From the NCBI GenBank assembly GCA_903789595.1, contig CAIFEZ010000002.1, positions 7,109 to 71,108 on the forward strand: 64,000 nucleotides of DNA, written 5' to 3'. Shown in pieces: positions 41,363 to 50,380 of the stretch. The position numbers were made by a program, and so were the translations under genes. The notes under the pieces were generated by a model. The model saw nothing but the letters and a program-made list of their open reading frames with translations. It did not search any database and was not told the origin of the DNA. This DNA comes from an uncultured eubacterium 1-6 (GTDB lineage Bacteria; Bacillota; Clostridia; Lachnospirales; Lachnospiraceae). The number at the start of each line of letters is the position of its first letter. Positions within the stretch are counted from its first letter, which is position 1.

Positions 41363-44002
41363 TCACATGAGGAAGAGACGGATTTTACCGAAGATACCGG
41401 TCGGATCTGTAACCTCATGGCAAAAATCAAACGGCGCGGAAGGATAATTCCTCTGATCTCTCGCGGGTGTGGTCGCGGCCTCGCAGATGATCTCGTTCTC
41501 TCCTTCCCGCAAAAGGCCGCGAAGATCCACGATGTAGGGAGGCGTCAGGCGAATACCTGCCTGCTTCCCGTTGACCGTCACGCGGAAAACGTCAAATACC
41601 TGCTCTGCCGACAGAAAAGCCTGACGGCAATCTCTATTCAAATGAATAGATTTCCGGTAACGGATCACGCCGGAAAAATCCGGATGCTCTTCGCTGTAAG
41701 GTCTTAAACACTTTTCTTCCTTTTCCGTTCCGAATGCAGGATAGTTGATCGCCTTCACCGCCGAAACCATCCATTCACCGGACAGATCCACAATCTCCTT
41801 TGCCTCTGCCAAAACATCCGACAATGGCCGATAGGTCTCTGCCTTTTCTTCCTCTTTCTTCTCAACAAAAAGACAGCTTTCTCCGGCAGGCACCTCTACC
41901 AGCGCCCTTCCATCTTCATCGACCTTCACTGTGCAGCATATCTCCTCAAAAAGGTCCTCATAGAAGGCATCACCCGAAAACGGAAGCTTCACACGGCCTC
42001 TGAAGCTCCGATCGGCCGATTCATTAAAGAGCATGACAACCTGTTTTCCGTTCTTCTCATAGAAGTAAACCGACAGCTCCGGGAACTCCTGGTCCGTCAG
42101 GCGCTCCGCACAGCCCCTTTTATAAAGCTCTTCGGGAATGCTCTCCAGCTGCAGCAGCCCGAATCTCTGCTTCCACGCGTCATCCTCCGGAGCGGTCCTT
42201 TTCTCATCCATCAAAATGGCATCCGGATAACCTCCGATGAAAAATACCGGGAACGCGGGGTCCTTCGTGCCAAAAACCAGCAGGCGTTCCGGTAGATACT
42301 GCGCATAAGGGATAAGCAGTGTATCAAATGTCTCTCCATTGATCGTCAGCTTACCGTCTCCGATGCTTCCGTTCCACTTCGTGAGATCCGCCAGCATGTC
42401 AAGGCTGACAATCTCGAAGTCAATCTGGTGTGTCATCAGTACCCGGCAGATCTTCTGCATCGGCATGGCTTCTCCAGACCAGTCCGCCTCTCCGTCATAC
42501 AGAACTGCAATCCGCGCTCTGTGTGTTCCGCCATTAAGCCTCTCGCACATACGGTTTGCATACTTCATCAATTCCGCGAAGAACGGGAATTCCGGGTTGT
42601 TTCCACGCGCATAGAAATGAGGCGGACAGTCAAAATCCGGATACTCCGCCATGGAAAACGCATGCGGGACCAGATAATTGACGCCTCGTACGAGAAGATG
42701 ATCCAGAAGTCGTTTCATATCCCGCACGCCGAAATTCCATCCGTAAGCGCCGAAAAGCTCGCACATGGTGCGTCCCTTTTTCTTCGGATCCAGATGACCG
42801 CCGGACGCCCCTAGTTTCCCGAGTGTATAATGAAAGAATTCTCCGTCTGCGGTCAGCGGCCCCATACTCATCCGCTGCTGTACCGGAGCGCCGTACACGA
42901 TCTGTCCGCCGATGCTGTCGATGCCCGCCATATCCTGTCCGCTCATGGCACGGAACCAGTGGCCCGCGCCAAGCCCGAGCCGGCTGTGAAGCCCGTTGTC
43001 CTCCACCACATGCCCGATATATTCTACGCCGTGCGCGTGGCACCACTCTCCGATCGGTCGGGAAAAATCCCTCTCATACAATCTTGACACGCAGTCCATG
43101 TAGTCATAGCGGATCTGCGGCTGCAGCCTGTGATCCGCGCTGTCCGCAAAGAGCAGTGCCAGAAAAACCAGATAATTTTCCTTCCACCGTTCCTTCAGCA
43201 GCTCCGCCAGCTCCCCGCTCCAGGGAAGCGGCATGCCCGGCCTTCCGAGTCTCGTGTCATTGCTCTGATCCGGGACATTTCCCAGCTGCGGCTCATCCGA
43301 GAAAAAGCCCGCAATCACATTTCCGAAAAGATCCCCATAATGCTGGTAGTGTGCCTCATAGACGCCTTCAATCTGCGTGTGTGCCGATACGGCATCGATC
43401 ATATTGATGTAGCTCTCATTTCCGCCGTCCGTCCGCGTCGTATATATCACATGGATTCTCCACTGCCCTTCCGGAAGCTCAAAACAAATCCGGTCACTTC
43501 CATCATAGCATCCGGTCAGGTCAATTCCGTTCTCATGAAAGCTTCTGCCCTCCGCAAAAGGCTCCGCGACAATCGAGACAATCCGGTTGTTTGCCCGTTC
43601 TTCGTCGTTGGTCGGCTGGCCGATCTGCCAGAAGCCGATCGTCGGCTTCGTCATCCGGCTCACCTGCAGTTCATGCGGTCGTTTCGATCCGAATACATCG
43701 CAGACGGTGCAGGCAAGATACTGCTTTTTCCTCTCCGGGTACCTTGATTCAATCAGTCCGTTGGCATAACCGGTCGGAAAATGCTTGTCATCCAGAATCC
43801 AGATTTTCATGTTTCTTTTGCTTGCTTCATCGATGACAATGTCCATGTCATGCCACCAGCCGGGCCCGCAAAAATCTTTGTGCGGTCGCGCTTCCACACA
43901 AACCGCCTTAATCCCACACGAATCAATCCGGCTCATTTCCTCGCGGATGACCTCTTCCTTCTCTCCGCGCATCCAGAGAAACGGCAAAATATAGTTATTC
44001 AT
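41363..44002 (-). CDS. Large glycoside hydrolase, GH106 (alpha-L-rhamnosidase)-like
   Basis: An 879-residue protein with an N-terminal TIM-barrel-like region (FLWMRGEKEEVIREEMSRI, VCVEARPHKDF, IWILDDKHFPTGYANG), a middle with GFFSDEPQLGN and a conserved carboxylate pair, and C-terminal beta-sandwich domains ending in VNGKQAGIRLTPPYIVDLRGLLREG, typical of galactose-binding-like folds. The layout matches proteins annotated as GH106-type rhamnosidases or related uncharacterised hydrolases. There is no signal peptide, so it is cytoplasmic. Removal of rhamnose or a related sugar from imported plant glycosides is inferred. GGGGAAGGAAG precedes the ATG. It lies 17 bp downstream of the MATE gene. Confidence 0.8.
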   Translation of the reverse strand: MNNYILPFLWMRGEKEEVIREEMSRIDSCGIKAVCVEARPHKDFCGPGWWHDMDIVIDEASKRNMKIWILDDKHFPTGYANGLIESRYPERKKQYLACTVCDVFGSKRPHELQVSRMTKPTIGFWQIGQPTNDEERANNRIVSIVAEPFAEGRSFHENGIDLTGCYDGSDRICFELPEGQWRIHVIYTTRTDGGNESYINMIDAVSAHTQIEGVYEAHYQHYGDLFGNVIAGFFSDEPQLGNVPDQSNDTRLGRPGMPLPWSGELAELLKERWKENYLVFLALLFADSADHRLQPQIRYDYMDCVSRLYERDFSRPIGEWCHAHGVEYIGHVVEDNGLHSRLGLGAGHWFRAMSGQDMAGIDSIGGQIVYGAPVQQRMSMGPLTADGEFFHYTLGKLGASGGHLDPKKKGRTMCELFGAYGWNFGVRDMKRLLDHLLVRGVNYLVPHAFSMAEYPDFDCPPHFYARGNNPEFPFFAELMKYANRMCERLNGGTHRARIAVLYDGEADWSGEAMPMQKICRVLMTHQIDFEIVSLDMLADLTKWNGSIGDGKLTINGETFDTLLIPYAQYLPERLLVFGTKDPAFPVFFIGGYPDAILMDEKRTAPEDDAWKQRFGLLQLESIPEELYKRGCAERLTDQEFPELSVYFYEKNGKQVVMLFNESADRSFRGRVKLPFSGDAFYEDLFEEICCTVKVDEDGRALVEVPAGESCLFVEKKEEEKAETYRPLSDVLAEAKEIVDLSGEWMVSAVKAINYPAFGTEKEEKCLRPYSEEHPDFSGVIRYRKSIHLNRDCRQAFLSAEQVFDVFRVTVNGKQAGIRLTPPYIVDLRGLLREGENEIICEAATTPARDQRNYPSAPFDFCHEVTDPTGIFGKIRLFLM

Positions 44003-44019
44003 GCTCTTCCTTCCCCTTT

Positions 44020-45429
44020 CTACTGCTTTTCTGCTGTCTGCTCCTTCAAACGTTTTTGTGCTGCTTCACATTTTTTCTTCCAATGGCCGCTGCGATAACG
44101 GAACAAACCGATCAGGGCAGATCCGGTCCATCCGACCGGTGTTGCCCACCACACGCCAAAATATCCCGCAATCGCCGCAAATACAAAGGAAAGAACGCTC
44201 CTCGCTCCGATTTCACACCCGCTCATCCAGATCGTCGGCGCAATATCCGAAGCACTTCTCAGGAAATTCTGAAAGATAAAGACAAATCCGAGGACCGGCG
44301 CAAAAAATGCCGTGATTCTGACCATCGGAACACCGATTTCCACCACTTGCCTGCTGTTCGTAAAAATCCCGATTACCTGCGGCGCAAAGAAAAACATGAT
44401 CACACCCATAACGACCGTGTAAATCATATTGATCAGATAGCCGCAGCGCATCCCCTCTTTCACACGCTCATATTCTTTGGCGCCGATGTTCTGACCACAG
44501 AAGGTTCCAATTGCCATCCCTATCGAAAAGCTCAGACACATGAAGATCTGTTCCGTGCGATTTCCTGCCGCATAAGCTGCAGCTGCATCCGATCCGAACT
44601 GATTCACCGCCCGCTGCATGAACATGGCGGAAATGATAACGATCGCTGACGACAAAGCCGCGGGAACTCCGATGCGAAAAACCTCCCCGATTATCGCTCT
44701 GTCCAAAAACAGACTCCCGTCCAGTTCCTTTCTTTGAAAACGAAAAACCCCTGTTTTGCAAAGCGCATAAACCAGGCAGTAGATACCGGAAACCAGCTGG
44801 GAAATCACCGTTGCTATCGCAACTCCAAATACTCCCATGCCAAAGAAAATGACAAAGAGGAGATCCAGCCCGACATTCAAAAGAGACGCCACGATCAAAG
44901 CCACCAGAGGGGTTACAGAATCTCCGACAGCACGAAGACACGATGACATCGCGTTGTACAGACTGGTCGCCAGAACTCCCGCGCAAATTGTCTGCAGATA
45001 AACCGTCGCGTCCGGAAGCACATTCGAAGGTGTCCCAAGCAGATAGAGAAGTCCTTCGGCACAGGACAGGCCGACCGCCATCAATACGACACCCGCAGCC
45101 ATGATCATCGCAATCGAGGTGGCGAAGGATTTCTGCACCTGTTCTCTTTCCCCGCTTCCGTATGCCTGTGCCAGCAGAACCGAAGCGGCTGTGGAAAATC
45201 CTGTGACCAGGGCTATGATCAGATTATAAGCCGCCCCGCAGCCCCCGACCGCTGCCAGGGCGTTTTTCCCTACAAACCTGCCCACTACGATCGAGTCCAC
45301 CATATTGTAGACCTGCTGAAAGACAGCCCCGATGAACAACGGCAGTGCAAAGCGCATGATCAGCCAAAAGGGTTTTCCCTCTGTCATATTCAGATTTTTA
45401 TTATCATTCAAAAATTTGCTTAGCTTCAT
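44020..45429 (-). CDS. MATE-family multidrug/sodium efflux protein
   Basis: A 469-residue, twelve-helix exporter. MATE features are two homologous MatE halves, FALPLFIGAVFQQVYNMVDSIVVGRFVG at the start and RIGVPAALSS in the second half. The family expels cationic drugs and plant phenolics in exchange for Na+ or H+. The start at 45429 (MKLSKFLND) is chosen with AAGGGA upstream; the longer frame to 45693 begins with unlikely sequence. It shares an operon with the GH106-like hydrolase, so export of the released aglycone is an attractive but unproven role. Confidence 0.92.
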   Translation of the reverse strand: MKLSKFLNDNKNLNMTEGKPFWLIMRFALPLFIGAVFQQVYNMVDSIVVGRFVGKNALAAVGGCGAAYNLIIALVTGFSTAASVLLAQAYGSGEREQVQKSFATSIAMIMAAGVVLMAVGLSCAEGLLYLLGTPSNVLPDATVYLQTICAGVLATSLYNAMSSCLRAVGDSVTPLVALIVASLLNVGLDLLFVIFFGMGVFGVAIATVISQLVSGIYCLVYALCKTGVFRFQRKELDGSLFLDRAIIGEVFRIGVPAALSSAIVIISAMFMQRAVNQFGSDAAAAYAAGNRTEQIFMCLSFSIGMAIGTFCGQNIGAKEYERVKEGMRCGYLINMIYTVVMGVIMFFFAPQVIGIFTNSRQVVEIGVPMVRITAFFAPVLGFVFIFQNFLRSASDIAPTIWMSGCEIGARSVLSFVFAAIAGYFGVWWATPVGWTGSALIGLFRYRSGHWKKKCEAAQKRLKEQTAEKQ

Positions 45430-45723
45430 TTTATCATATTCCCTTGCACCCCGAGTTAAAAACCAAATGTGCAGACACGACTTTTCAAAACAAAAGTTAC
45501 TGCCCCCACCAACTATATGCGGCAAAGATTTTACAGTCCTGTTGCCATTCGCAAACTGGCTGTAACAAACAAAAAGGCCACCGCACCAGGCAATTTCGTG
45601 AATCAGAGACAACGGTAATCGTCCTCCTGCGGCTGTCATGCCACGAAATCGGATAAATGATTCACTCTGTGCTTTTGTGCGGCAGCCTCTCATAATCTGA
45701 ATGGCTGTATTCTGTTTATCTTT
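45430..45723. other. Intergenic region upstream of the MATE gene
   Basis: No gene is visible. There is an 8-bp inverted repeat ATTTCGTG / CACGAAAT about 45 nt apart (near 45596-45655) that could structure the MATE leader RNA. No known riboswitch consensus was recognised. Confidence 0.4.
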
Positions 45724-45855
45724 TTAAAGCTCCGGGAGGATGTCACAGAATGCCACCAGCTCTGCCTTGTCCGCATTTGTCTTGAAGGACGGAAGATGCT
45801 TCTAATTTGCAATGCCGCAGCAGCCTGCGATTCCAACTCTGAACTTCTTAGCCAT
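45724..45855 (-). pseudogene. Gfo/Idh/MocA oxidoreductase, N-terminal fragment with internal stop
   Basis: An AAAAGGGAGAAAATAAC ribosome binding region and ATG at 45855 lead into MAKKFRVGIAGCCGIAN, a clear Gfo/Idh/MocA Rossmann start. A TAG at 45802-45804 interrupts, after which the same frame continues KHLPSFKTNADKAELVAFCD, the next part of the fold, before ending at 45724. The remaining 300 or more residues are absent. This is a decayed remnant of a third oxidoreductase in the island. Confidence 0.8.
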
Positions 45856-46216
45856 GTTATTTTCTCCCTTTTACATCTCGCAGATAATTGCTGTTCACGG
45901 CAACTGTGGCCGGCACGTAAACGTAGATATTTGATGTAGTGTTAATGCACCTCTAGATGTAATTTGATTCTACACCGCTTCTTTTCCTGAGATCAGATAC
46001 TGTTTTTTATAAATTCGGGAAAATAGTACAATATTTAAGATTCAATTTTGCCATTTCGTAGTTTAGTTTCTTTATTCTTTCATTTTTCGAAACGTAAGGA
46101 ATGATATTCCGATTCAGAAGTCGCGAAGCTGCCTGCGTCACCGCATGCTCAGATCTATGGCTCTCCGGAATCCGCAGCATCAGGAATATCAGCGGTACAG
46201 CTCAGGACATCTCTGT
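45856..46216. other. Intergenic region downstream of GH43
   Basis: About 360 bp without a credible gene. The part near the pseudogene is AT-rich and probably carried its promoter. The part after the GH43 stop shows no clear terminator. Confidence 0.4.
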
Positions 46217-47839
46217 TCACGACAACTCCGCCCAGTTAAAGACCGCCCAGTTGTCCGTCTCCGTTCCATTCCCCGAAGCGTACATGCCAAGCATGGTCCC
46301 GACCATTCCACCGACCTCTTCCGGATTGATCTTTGTTCCGTCCGCATGATCGAAGAAAACTTCCAGGTGTTCTTCGTCCGGTCCCACGAGAAATGTGTAA
46401 TCCTGTCCTTTTGCCTCCAGTCTCAGAACAAGCGGTGTTACCGCGACTTCTTCCTGTTTCAGAATCTGTTCCGTTGTCCTGCTCTCGTATCCCGGCATAA
46501 AAGGAAGTCCTTTCTGCCAGGTTGTAACCAGCACAAGCGCAAGCATCTGTCTTCCGTACATGCAGCATTTTTCCAGACGGTACTGGTGATTGGAGGCCTG
46601 CATGATGACCATTCCCGCAGCCTCTTTCCCACGCGCGGTAAAATCCATCGAAAATGTAAACGTAAAATCATGGTTTCGCTGTCTTCTTCCAAGAAAGCTT
46701 ACATTGTCATCCCGACTCCGATCCACGTGCCGCGGATCCAGTGGCTTTAGGGTACGAGCCATCGGTCGTTCCAGGCATTTCAGGTGGAGCGCGCTGTTCT
46801 CCAGTTTCCAGAAATGCATATAGGGTGTGCCCCAGAAATTCCAGCAGAGATCCAGCTTGTCCTCATCAAAGTCATCTCTCTCTCGTTCCGCTGGATACTC
46901 CGTCCACGGCAAGGCGGGATCCGCCGGAAACTCCTCTTCCACCCTGCCTGTCGCGGGGCTGAACACCGGCCATTCCCTCTGCCATTCAACCGGACAGATA
47001 AATGTCTCCCTGCCCAGATTCATGTGCTGCCCCTCGATCAGGCGAACGCCCAGTTCAACCGCATACCATCTGCCCTCCGGCGTATCCACAAGGTCCGCAT
47101 GACCGATATTTTCAATCGGGTAATTCCATCCTAAATTCCTGTGTGTCAGAACCGGATTGGCAGGATCTCCCTCATACCACCCGTCGACGCTCTTGCACCG
47201 GGCGACCGTCACAGAATGATTATGCTCGGTTCCTCCCTCCGCTATCATCAGATAGTAGAAATCTCCCACGTGATACAGATGCGGAGATTCCGGTGCCCAG
47301 GCATTCCGCAGGGCACTGTTCCAGATCTTCGTTCTGGGACCGTCCACATGAAATTCAGCGATGTTATAGGGCGTCAGAAAAATCGCCCGCCCGTTGTCCT
47401 GTTCCGGATCATCGCCGGGGCTGACAAGATAGCATCTGCCATCCTGATCAAAGAACAAAGAGCAGTCGATATCCGGTACATCAGTGATCCAGTGCGGCTC
47501 CGACCAAGGGCCTGCCGGATCCTCGGCGGTCACGATAAAATTCCCCTTGTCTCCGAAATTCGCATTGATGATATAAAAAATTCCCTCATGATAGCGAATC
47601 GTCGGCGCCATGACTCCTCCGGCAAAGATATTCGCACCTACGTGAAAACCGTTATCACGCGTCATTGCATATCCGATCTGTTCCCAGTGCGCCAGATCTC
47701 TGCTGTGAAAAACCGGGATTCCCGGATACAGTTCAAAGCTGGAATTTACCAGATAGTAATCCTCGCCGACACGGCAAATAGACGGATCCGGATAAAAGCC
47801 CGGAATAATCGGATTCTGAATTTTTCTTTCCTTCATCAC
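46217..47839 (-). CDS. Glycoside hydrolase family 43 protein (beta-xylosidase/arabinofuranosidase type)
   Basis: A 540-residue GH43 enzyme. The N-terminal five-bladed propeller carries the three family acids: Asp in GFYPDPSICR, Asp in VPDIDCSLFF and Glu in AWAPESPHLY. The C-terminal 200 residues form the beta-sandwich typical of xylosidase-type GH43, ending FLVGPDEEHLEVFFD. The length is usual. No signal peptide is present, so it is intracellular and would cut xylose or arabinose from small imported glycosides. Start ATG 47839 (a second ATG follows) has ACAGGAGA upstream. It lies downstream of the GH3 gene and shares with it an upstream 39-bp element. Confidence 0.93.
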   Translation of the reverse strand: MMKERKIQNPIIPGFYPDPSICRVGEDYYLVNSSFELYPGIPVFHSRDLAHWEQIGYAMTRDNGFHVGANIFAGGVMAPTIRYHEGIFYIINANFGDKGNFIVTAEDPAGPWSEPHWITDVPDIDCSLFFDQDGRCYLVSPGDDPEQDNGRAIFLTPYNIAEFHVDGPRTKIWNSALRNAWAPESPHLYHVGDFYYLMIAEGGTEHNHSVTVARCKSVDGWYEGDPANPVLTHRNLGWNYPIENIGHADLVDTPEGRWYAVELGVRLIEGQHMNLGRETFICPVEWQREWPVFSPATGRVEEEFPADPALPWTEYPAERERDDFDEDKLDLCWNFWGTPYMHFWKLENSALHLKCLERPMARTLKPLDPRHVDRSRDDNVSFLGRRQRNHDFTFTFSMDFTARGKEAAGMVIMQASNHQYRLEKCCMYGRQMLALVLVTTWQKGLPFMPGYESRTTEQILKQEEVAVTPLVLRLEAKGQDYTFLVGPDEEHLEVFFDHADGTKINPEEVGGMVGTMLGMYASGNGTETDNWAVFNWAELS

Positions 47840-47903
47840 AGATTTCTCCTGTATTTTCCTTTTCTCTTCTCACATATCGCTTCAAACGATAAATCATAAT
47901 AAT

Positions 47904-47964
47904 CGATTCAGCACCTCAAAGTCGTCATATTCCGTTTGCAATAATGATGTGCTGAATCGTTACC
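47904..47964 (-). promoter_or_regulatory. Inverted repeat and shared element upstream of GH43
   Basis: CGATTCAGCAC (47904-47914) and GTGCTGAATCG (47949-47959) form a perfect 11-bp inverted repeat. Overlapping it, 47926-47964 matches 29 of 39 bases of 50315-50353, upstream of GH3. A common operator for the two hydrolase genes is inferred; the hairpin might also end the GH3 transcript. Confidence 0.5.
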
Positions 47965-47969
47965 AAAAA

Positions 47970-50210
47970 TTAAATTACCGGATAATCCGGTTCTTTCTCT
48001 ATTCCATCGAAGGAGAGCCGGATCTCCTGCATCATCTCCGTTGTCGAATCCTGCCCCGCGTAGATGCGGAAAAGCCCATCCTCAAGCCGATATTCTCCCT
48101 GGTTGTTCCAGAAACCCATGCGCTTCTTCTCCAAAGAGCAAAACACCGTCTTCTCCTCTCCGGGTGCAAGCTCCGCCTTCGCAAACCCTTTCAATTCCCG
48201 GATGGGACGCACCAGAGATGCTGTAACATCCTGCATATAGAACTGTACCGTCGCCCGTCCGGAACATTTCCCGGTATTCTTCACCTTTGCAGAAATCCCA
48301 AGAACGTTTCCTTTGTCTTCCACCTTCAAATCACGAAGCGTGTAGGTTGTGTAACTTAATCCGAAGCCGAAGGGATATAATGCCTGGAAGGGTGCGTCCA
48401 GATACCGGGAGGTGAACTTGAAGTTCGATGCGGGACGGCCTGTGTTCGGATGATTATAATAAATCGGGCACTGTCCGGTGACTGCCGGGAAAGAAGAAGA
48501 CAGGCGTCCTTCCGGATTCTTTCTTCCGGACAGGATATGCGCAATGGCATTTCCCATTTGAATTCCCAGATGCCACCCCTCCAGTATCGCAGGGACGTGT
48601 TCCGCCTCCCAGCCAAGTGCCAGCGGTCTTCCGTTCATCAGTACCAGCACCACCGGCTTTCCCGATGCCAGAAGCTTCTCCAGAAGCTGTCTCTGGTCTC
48701 CCGGAAGCGTAATATCCGCACGGGAGGAAGCCTCACCGGACATGGCAACCGTCTCACCGAGGACTGCAACGATTACATCCCCATAGGCACATGCCTCTTC
48801 TGCATCCGCCTCATTGATCTCGCCTTCCGGACCTCCGCAGGGGAAATATCGCAGTTTCGGGAACTCCTTCTCCATACCCTCCCGTATCGTCACGCAGTCC
48901 TTTTCCTTCCAGCTCATCGCCCAGGCGCCGATAATCTGTTCCTTATCATCCGCCAGATTCCCGACCAGACTGATTTTTGCGTCTCCGGCAATGGGAAGAA
49001 TGTCTCCTTCGTTTTTCAAAAGAACCGCCGATTCCTCCGCGGATCTGAGTGCCAGATCCACATGTTCTTCCGGAAGCGTCTCGTATTTCCCGATTTCTCC
49101 TTCCCTGGTGTATGGGTGATCGAAGAGCCCCAGCCACATCTTTACCTCCAGAATTCTCCTGCAGGCATCGTCAACGACGGACATCGAAATCTTTCCCTCT
49201 TCTACCAGCTTCTTCAGGTTATGCAAATAAATTTCCGTACCCATGTCCATGTCAAGCCCGGCTTCCGCCGCCTGCCGTCCGGCATCCGCTTCGTCTTCCG
49301 CAATCCCGTGTGCGACGCATTCTTTGATGGCATTGGCATCGCTTACGATGAACCCCGGAAGTCCGAAATGCTTTTTCATAATCGTTCGGAGCAGCCATGG
49401 ATTGACCGTGCTCGGCACGCCGTTCAGATCATTGAAGGAAGCCATCACTGTCTCCGCGCCTTCTTCAACTGCCGCCCGGAAGGGCTCCAGGTAATTGTTG
49501 AACAGAACATGGTTGGCCATGCTCACGGTATTATAATCTTTTCCGGATTCCACCGCCCCATAGCCCACGAAGTGCTTCAGACAGGCCGCCACATAATGAT
49601 CCGTCGAGGAATGATCATTCTGCAGCCCTCTGACCTTTGCTCTTGCAAAAGCCGAGGCAAGGCACGGATCTTCGCCCGGTCCCTCAGAAACGCGCCCCCA
49701 CCGAGCGTCTCTCGCGATATCCAGCATTGGTGCAAAGTGCCAGGCGACGCCGCAGGCCCTGGATTCCCTTGCCGCCATGGATGCAGTCTCTTCCATCAGC
49801 TCCGGATCAAAACTTCCGGCTTCGGCAATCGCGATCGGATAGACGGAGCGAAACCCGTGAATAACGTCCAGTCCGAAGATCAGCGGGATTCCCAGACGCG
49901 TTTCCTCCACAGCGATCCGCTGCAGCTCGTTGCATTTCTCAGGATCCTGTACCATCAGAGAGCCAACCAGTCCCTTCCGGATTGCATCCTCATGGTAATC
50001 GGTCTTTGCGGTACTCATGATAGTCTGGAATTCTTCCTTCGACAATCTTCCGTCTGTCATCATCTCAATCAATTGCTCGAAGGGCACGTCAAATCCTCCG
50101 ACAATTGAGACTGACTCCTGATTCATCTGACCTATTTTTTCCTCCAGCGTCATGCTGGACAGCAGCTTCTCCACCCGGTCGCGCTGCTCTTCTGTGAGTC
50201 TGGCAGTCAT
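47970..50210 (-). CDS. Glycoside hydrolase family 3 protein (beta-glucosidase/beta-xylosidase type)
   Basis: A 746-residue GH3 enzyme with N-terminal TIM barrel, middle alpha/beta sandwich and C-terminal fibronectin-III-like domain (KNTGKCSGRATVQFYM, then ELKGFAKAELAPGEEKTV). The nucleophile Asp is in GFIVSDANAI; conserved GLDVIHGFRSVYPIAIAEA and FNDLNGVPSTVNPWLL flank the active site. There is no signal peptide, so it is cytoplasmic. It would hydrolyse terminal beta-glucosyl or beta-xylosyl residues of imported glycosides. The start at 50210 has AGGAGGAA upstream; the frame to 50318 adds unrelated residues. Confidence 0.94.
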   Translation of the reverse strand: MTARLTEEQRDRVEKLLSSMTLEEKIGQMNQESVSIVGGFDVPFEQLIEMMTDGRLSKEEFQTIMSTAKTDYHEDAIRKGLVGSLMVQDPEKCNELQRIAVEETRLGIPLIFGLDVIHGFRSVYPIAIAEAGSFDPELMEETASMAARESRACGVAWHFAPMLDIARDARWGRVSEGPGEDPCLASAFARAKVRGLQNDHSSTDHYVAACLKHFVGYGAVESGKDYNTVSMANHVLFNNYLEPFRAAVEEGAETVMASFNDLNGVPSTVNPWLLRTIMKKHFGLPGFIVSDANAIKECVAHGIAEDEADAGRQAAEAGLDMDMGTEIYLHNLKKLVEEGKISMSVVDDACRRILEVKMWLGLFDHPYTREGEIGKYETLPEEHVDLALRSAEESAVLLKNEGDILPIAGDAKISLVGNLADDKEQIIGAWAMSWKEKDCVTIREGMEKEFPKLRYFPCGGPEGEINEADAEEACAYGDVIVAVLGETVAMSGEASSRADITLPGDQRQLLEKLLASGKPVVLVLMNGRPLALGWEAEHVPAILEGWHLGIQMGNAIAHILSGRKNPEGRLSSSFPAVTGQCPIYYNHPNTGRPASNFKFTSRYLDAPFQALYPFGFGLSYTTYTLRDLKVEDKGNVLGISAKVKNTGKCSGRATVQFYMQDVTASLVRPIRELKGFAKAELAPGEEKTVFCSLEKKRMGFWNNQGEYRLEDGLFRIYAGQDSTTEMMQEIRLSFDGIEKEPDYPVI

Positions 50211-50314
50211 GCCTATCTTCCTCCTGTCCTCTCCTGTCTTAATGATCGTCTTTGTTTCTCTTGATGTCGGAATCCTGGTGTTATTATCGTGTGATGATTC
50301 ACCCCGCAAGCATT

Positions 50315-50353
50315 CCATTTCCGCTTGAAACCATGATGTACGGAATCGATACC
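50315..50353 (-). promoter_or_regulatory. Shared element upstream of GH3
   Basis: It matches 29 of 39 bases of 47926-47964 upstream of GH43, with common blocks TTCCG, ATGATGT and GAATCG. It lies about 105-145 bp before the GH3 start, like its partner before GH43. Confidence 0.45.
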
Positions 50354-50380
50354 TGATCGTTATTCATTCGAAACGACCGC

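Noticed and set aside
45430-45723. Guanidine or yjdF-type riboswitch in the MATE leader
   Set aside because: Only one 8-bp inverted repeat and no conserved loop sequences were found.
45802-45804. TAG read as selenocysteine or pyrrolysine in the Gfo/Idh fragment
   Set aside because: The reading frame ends soon afterwards and the rest of the enzyme is absent, so it is simply a pseudogene; TAG is not a selenocysteine codon.
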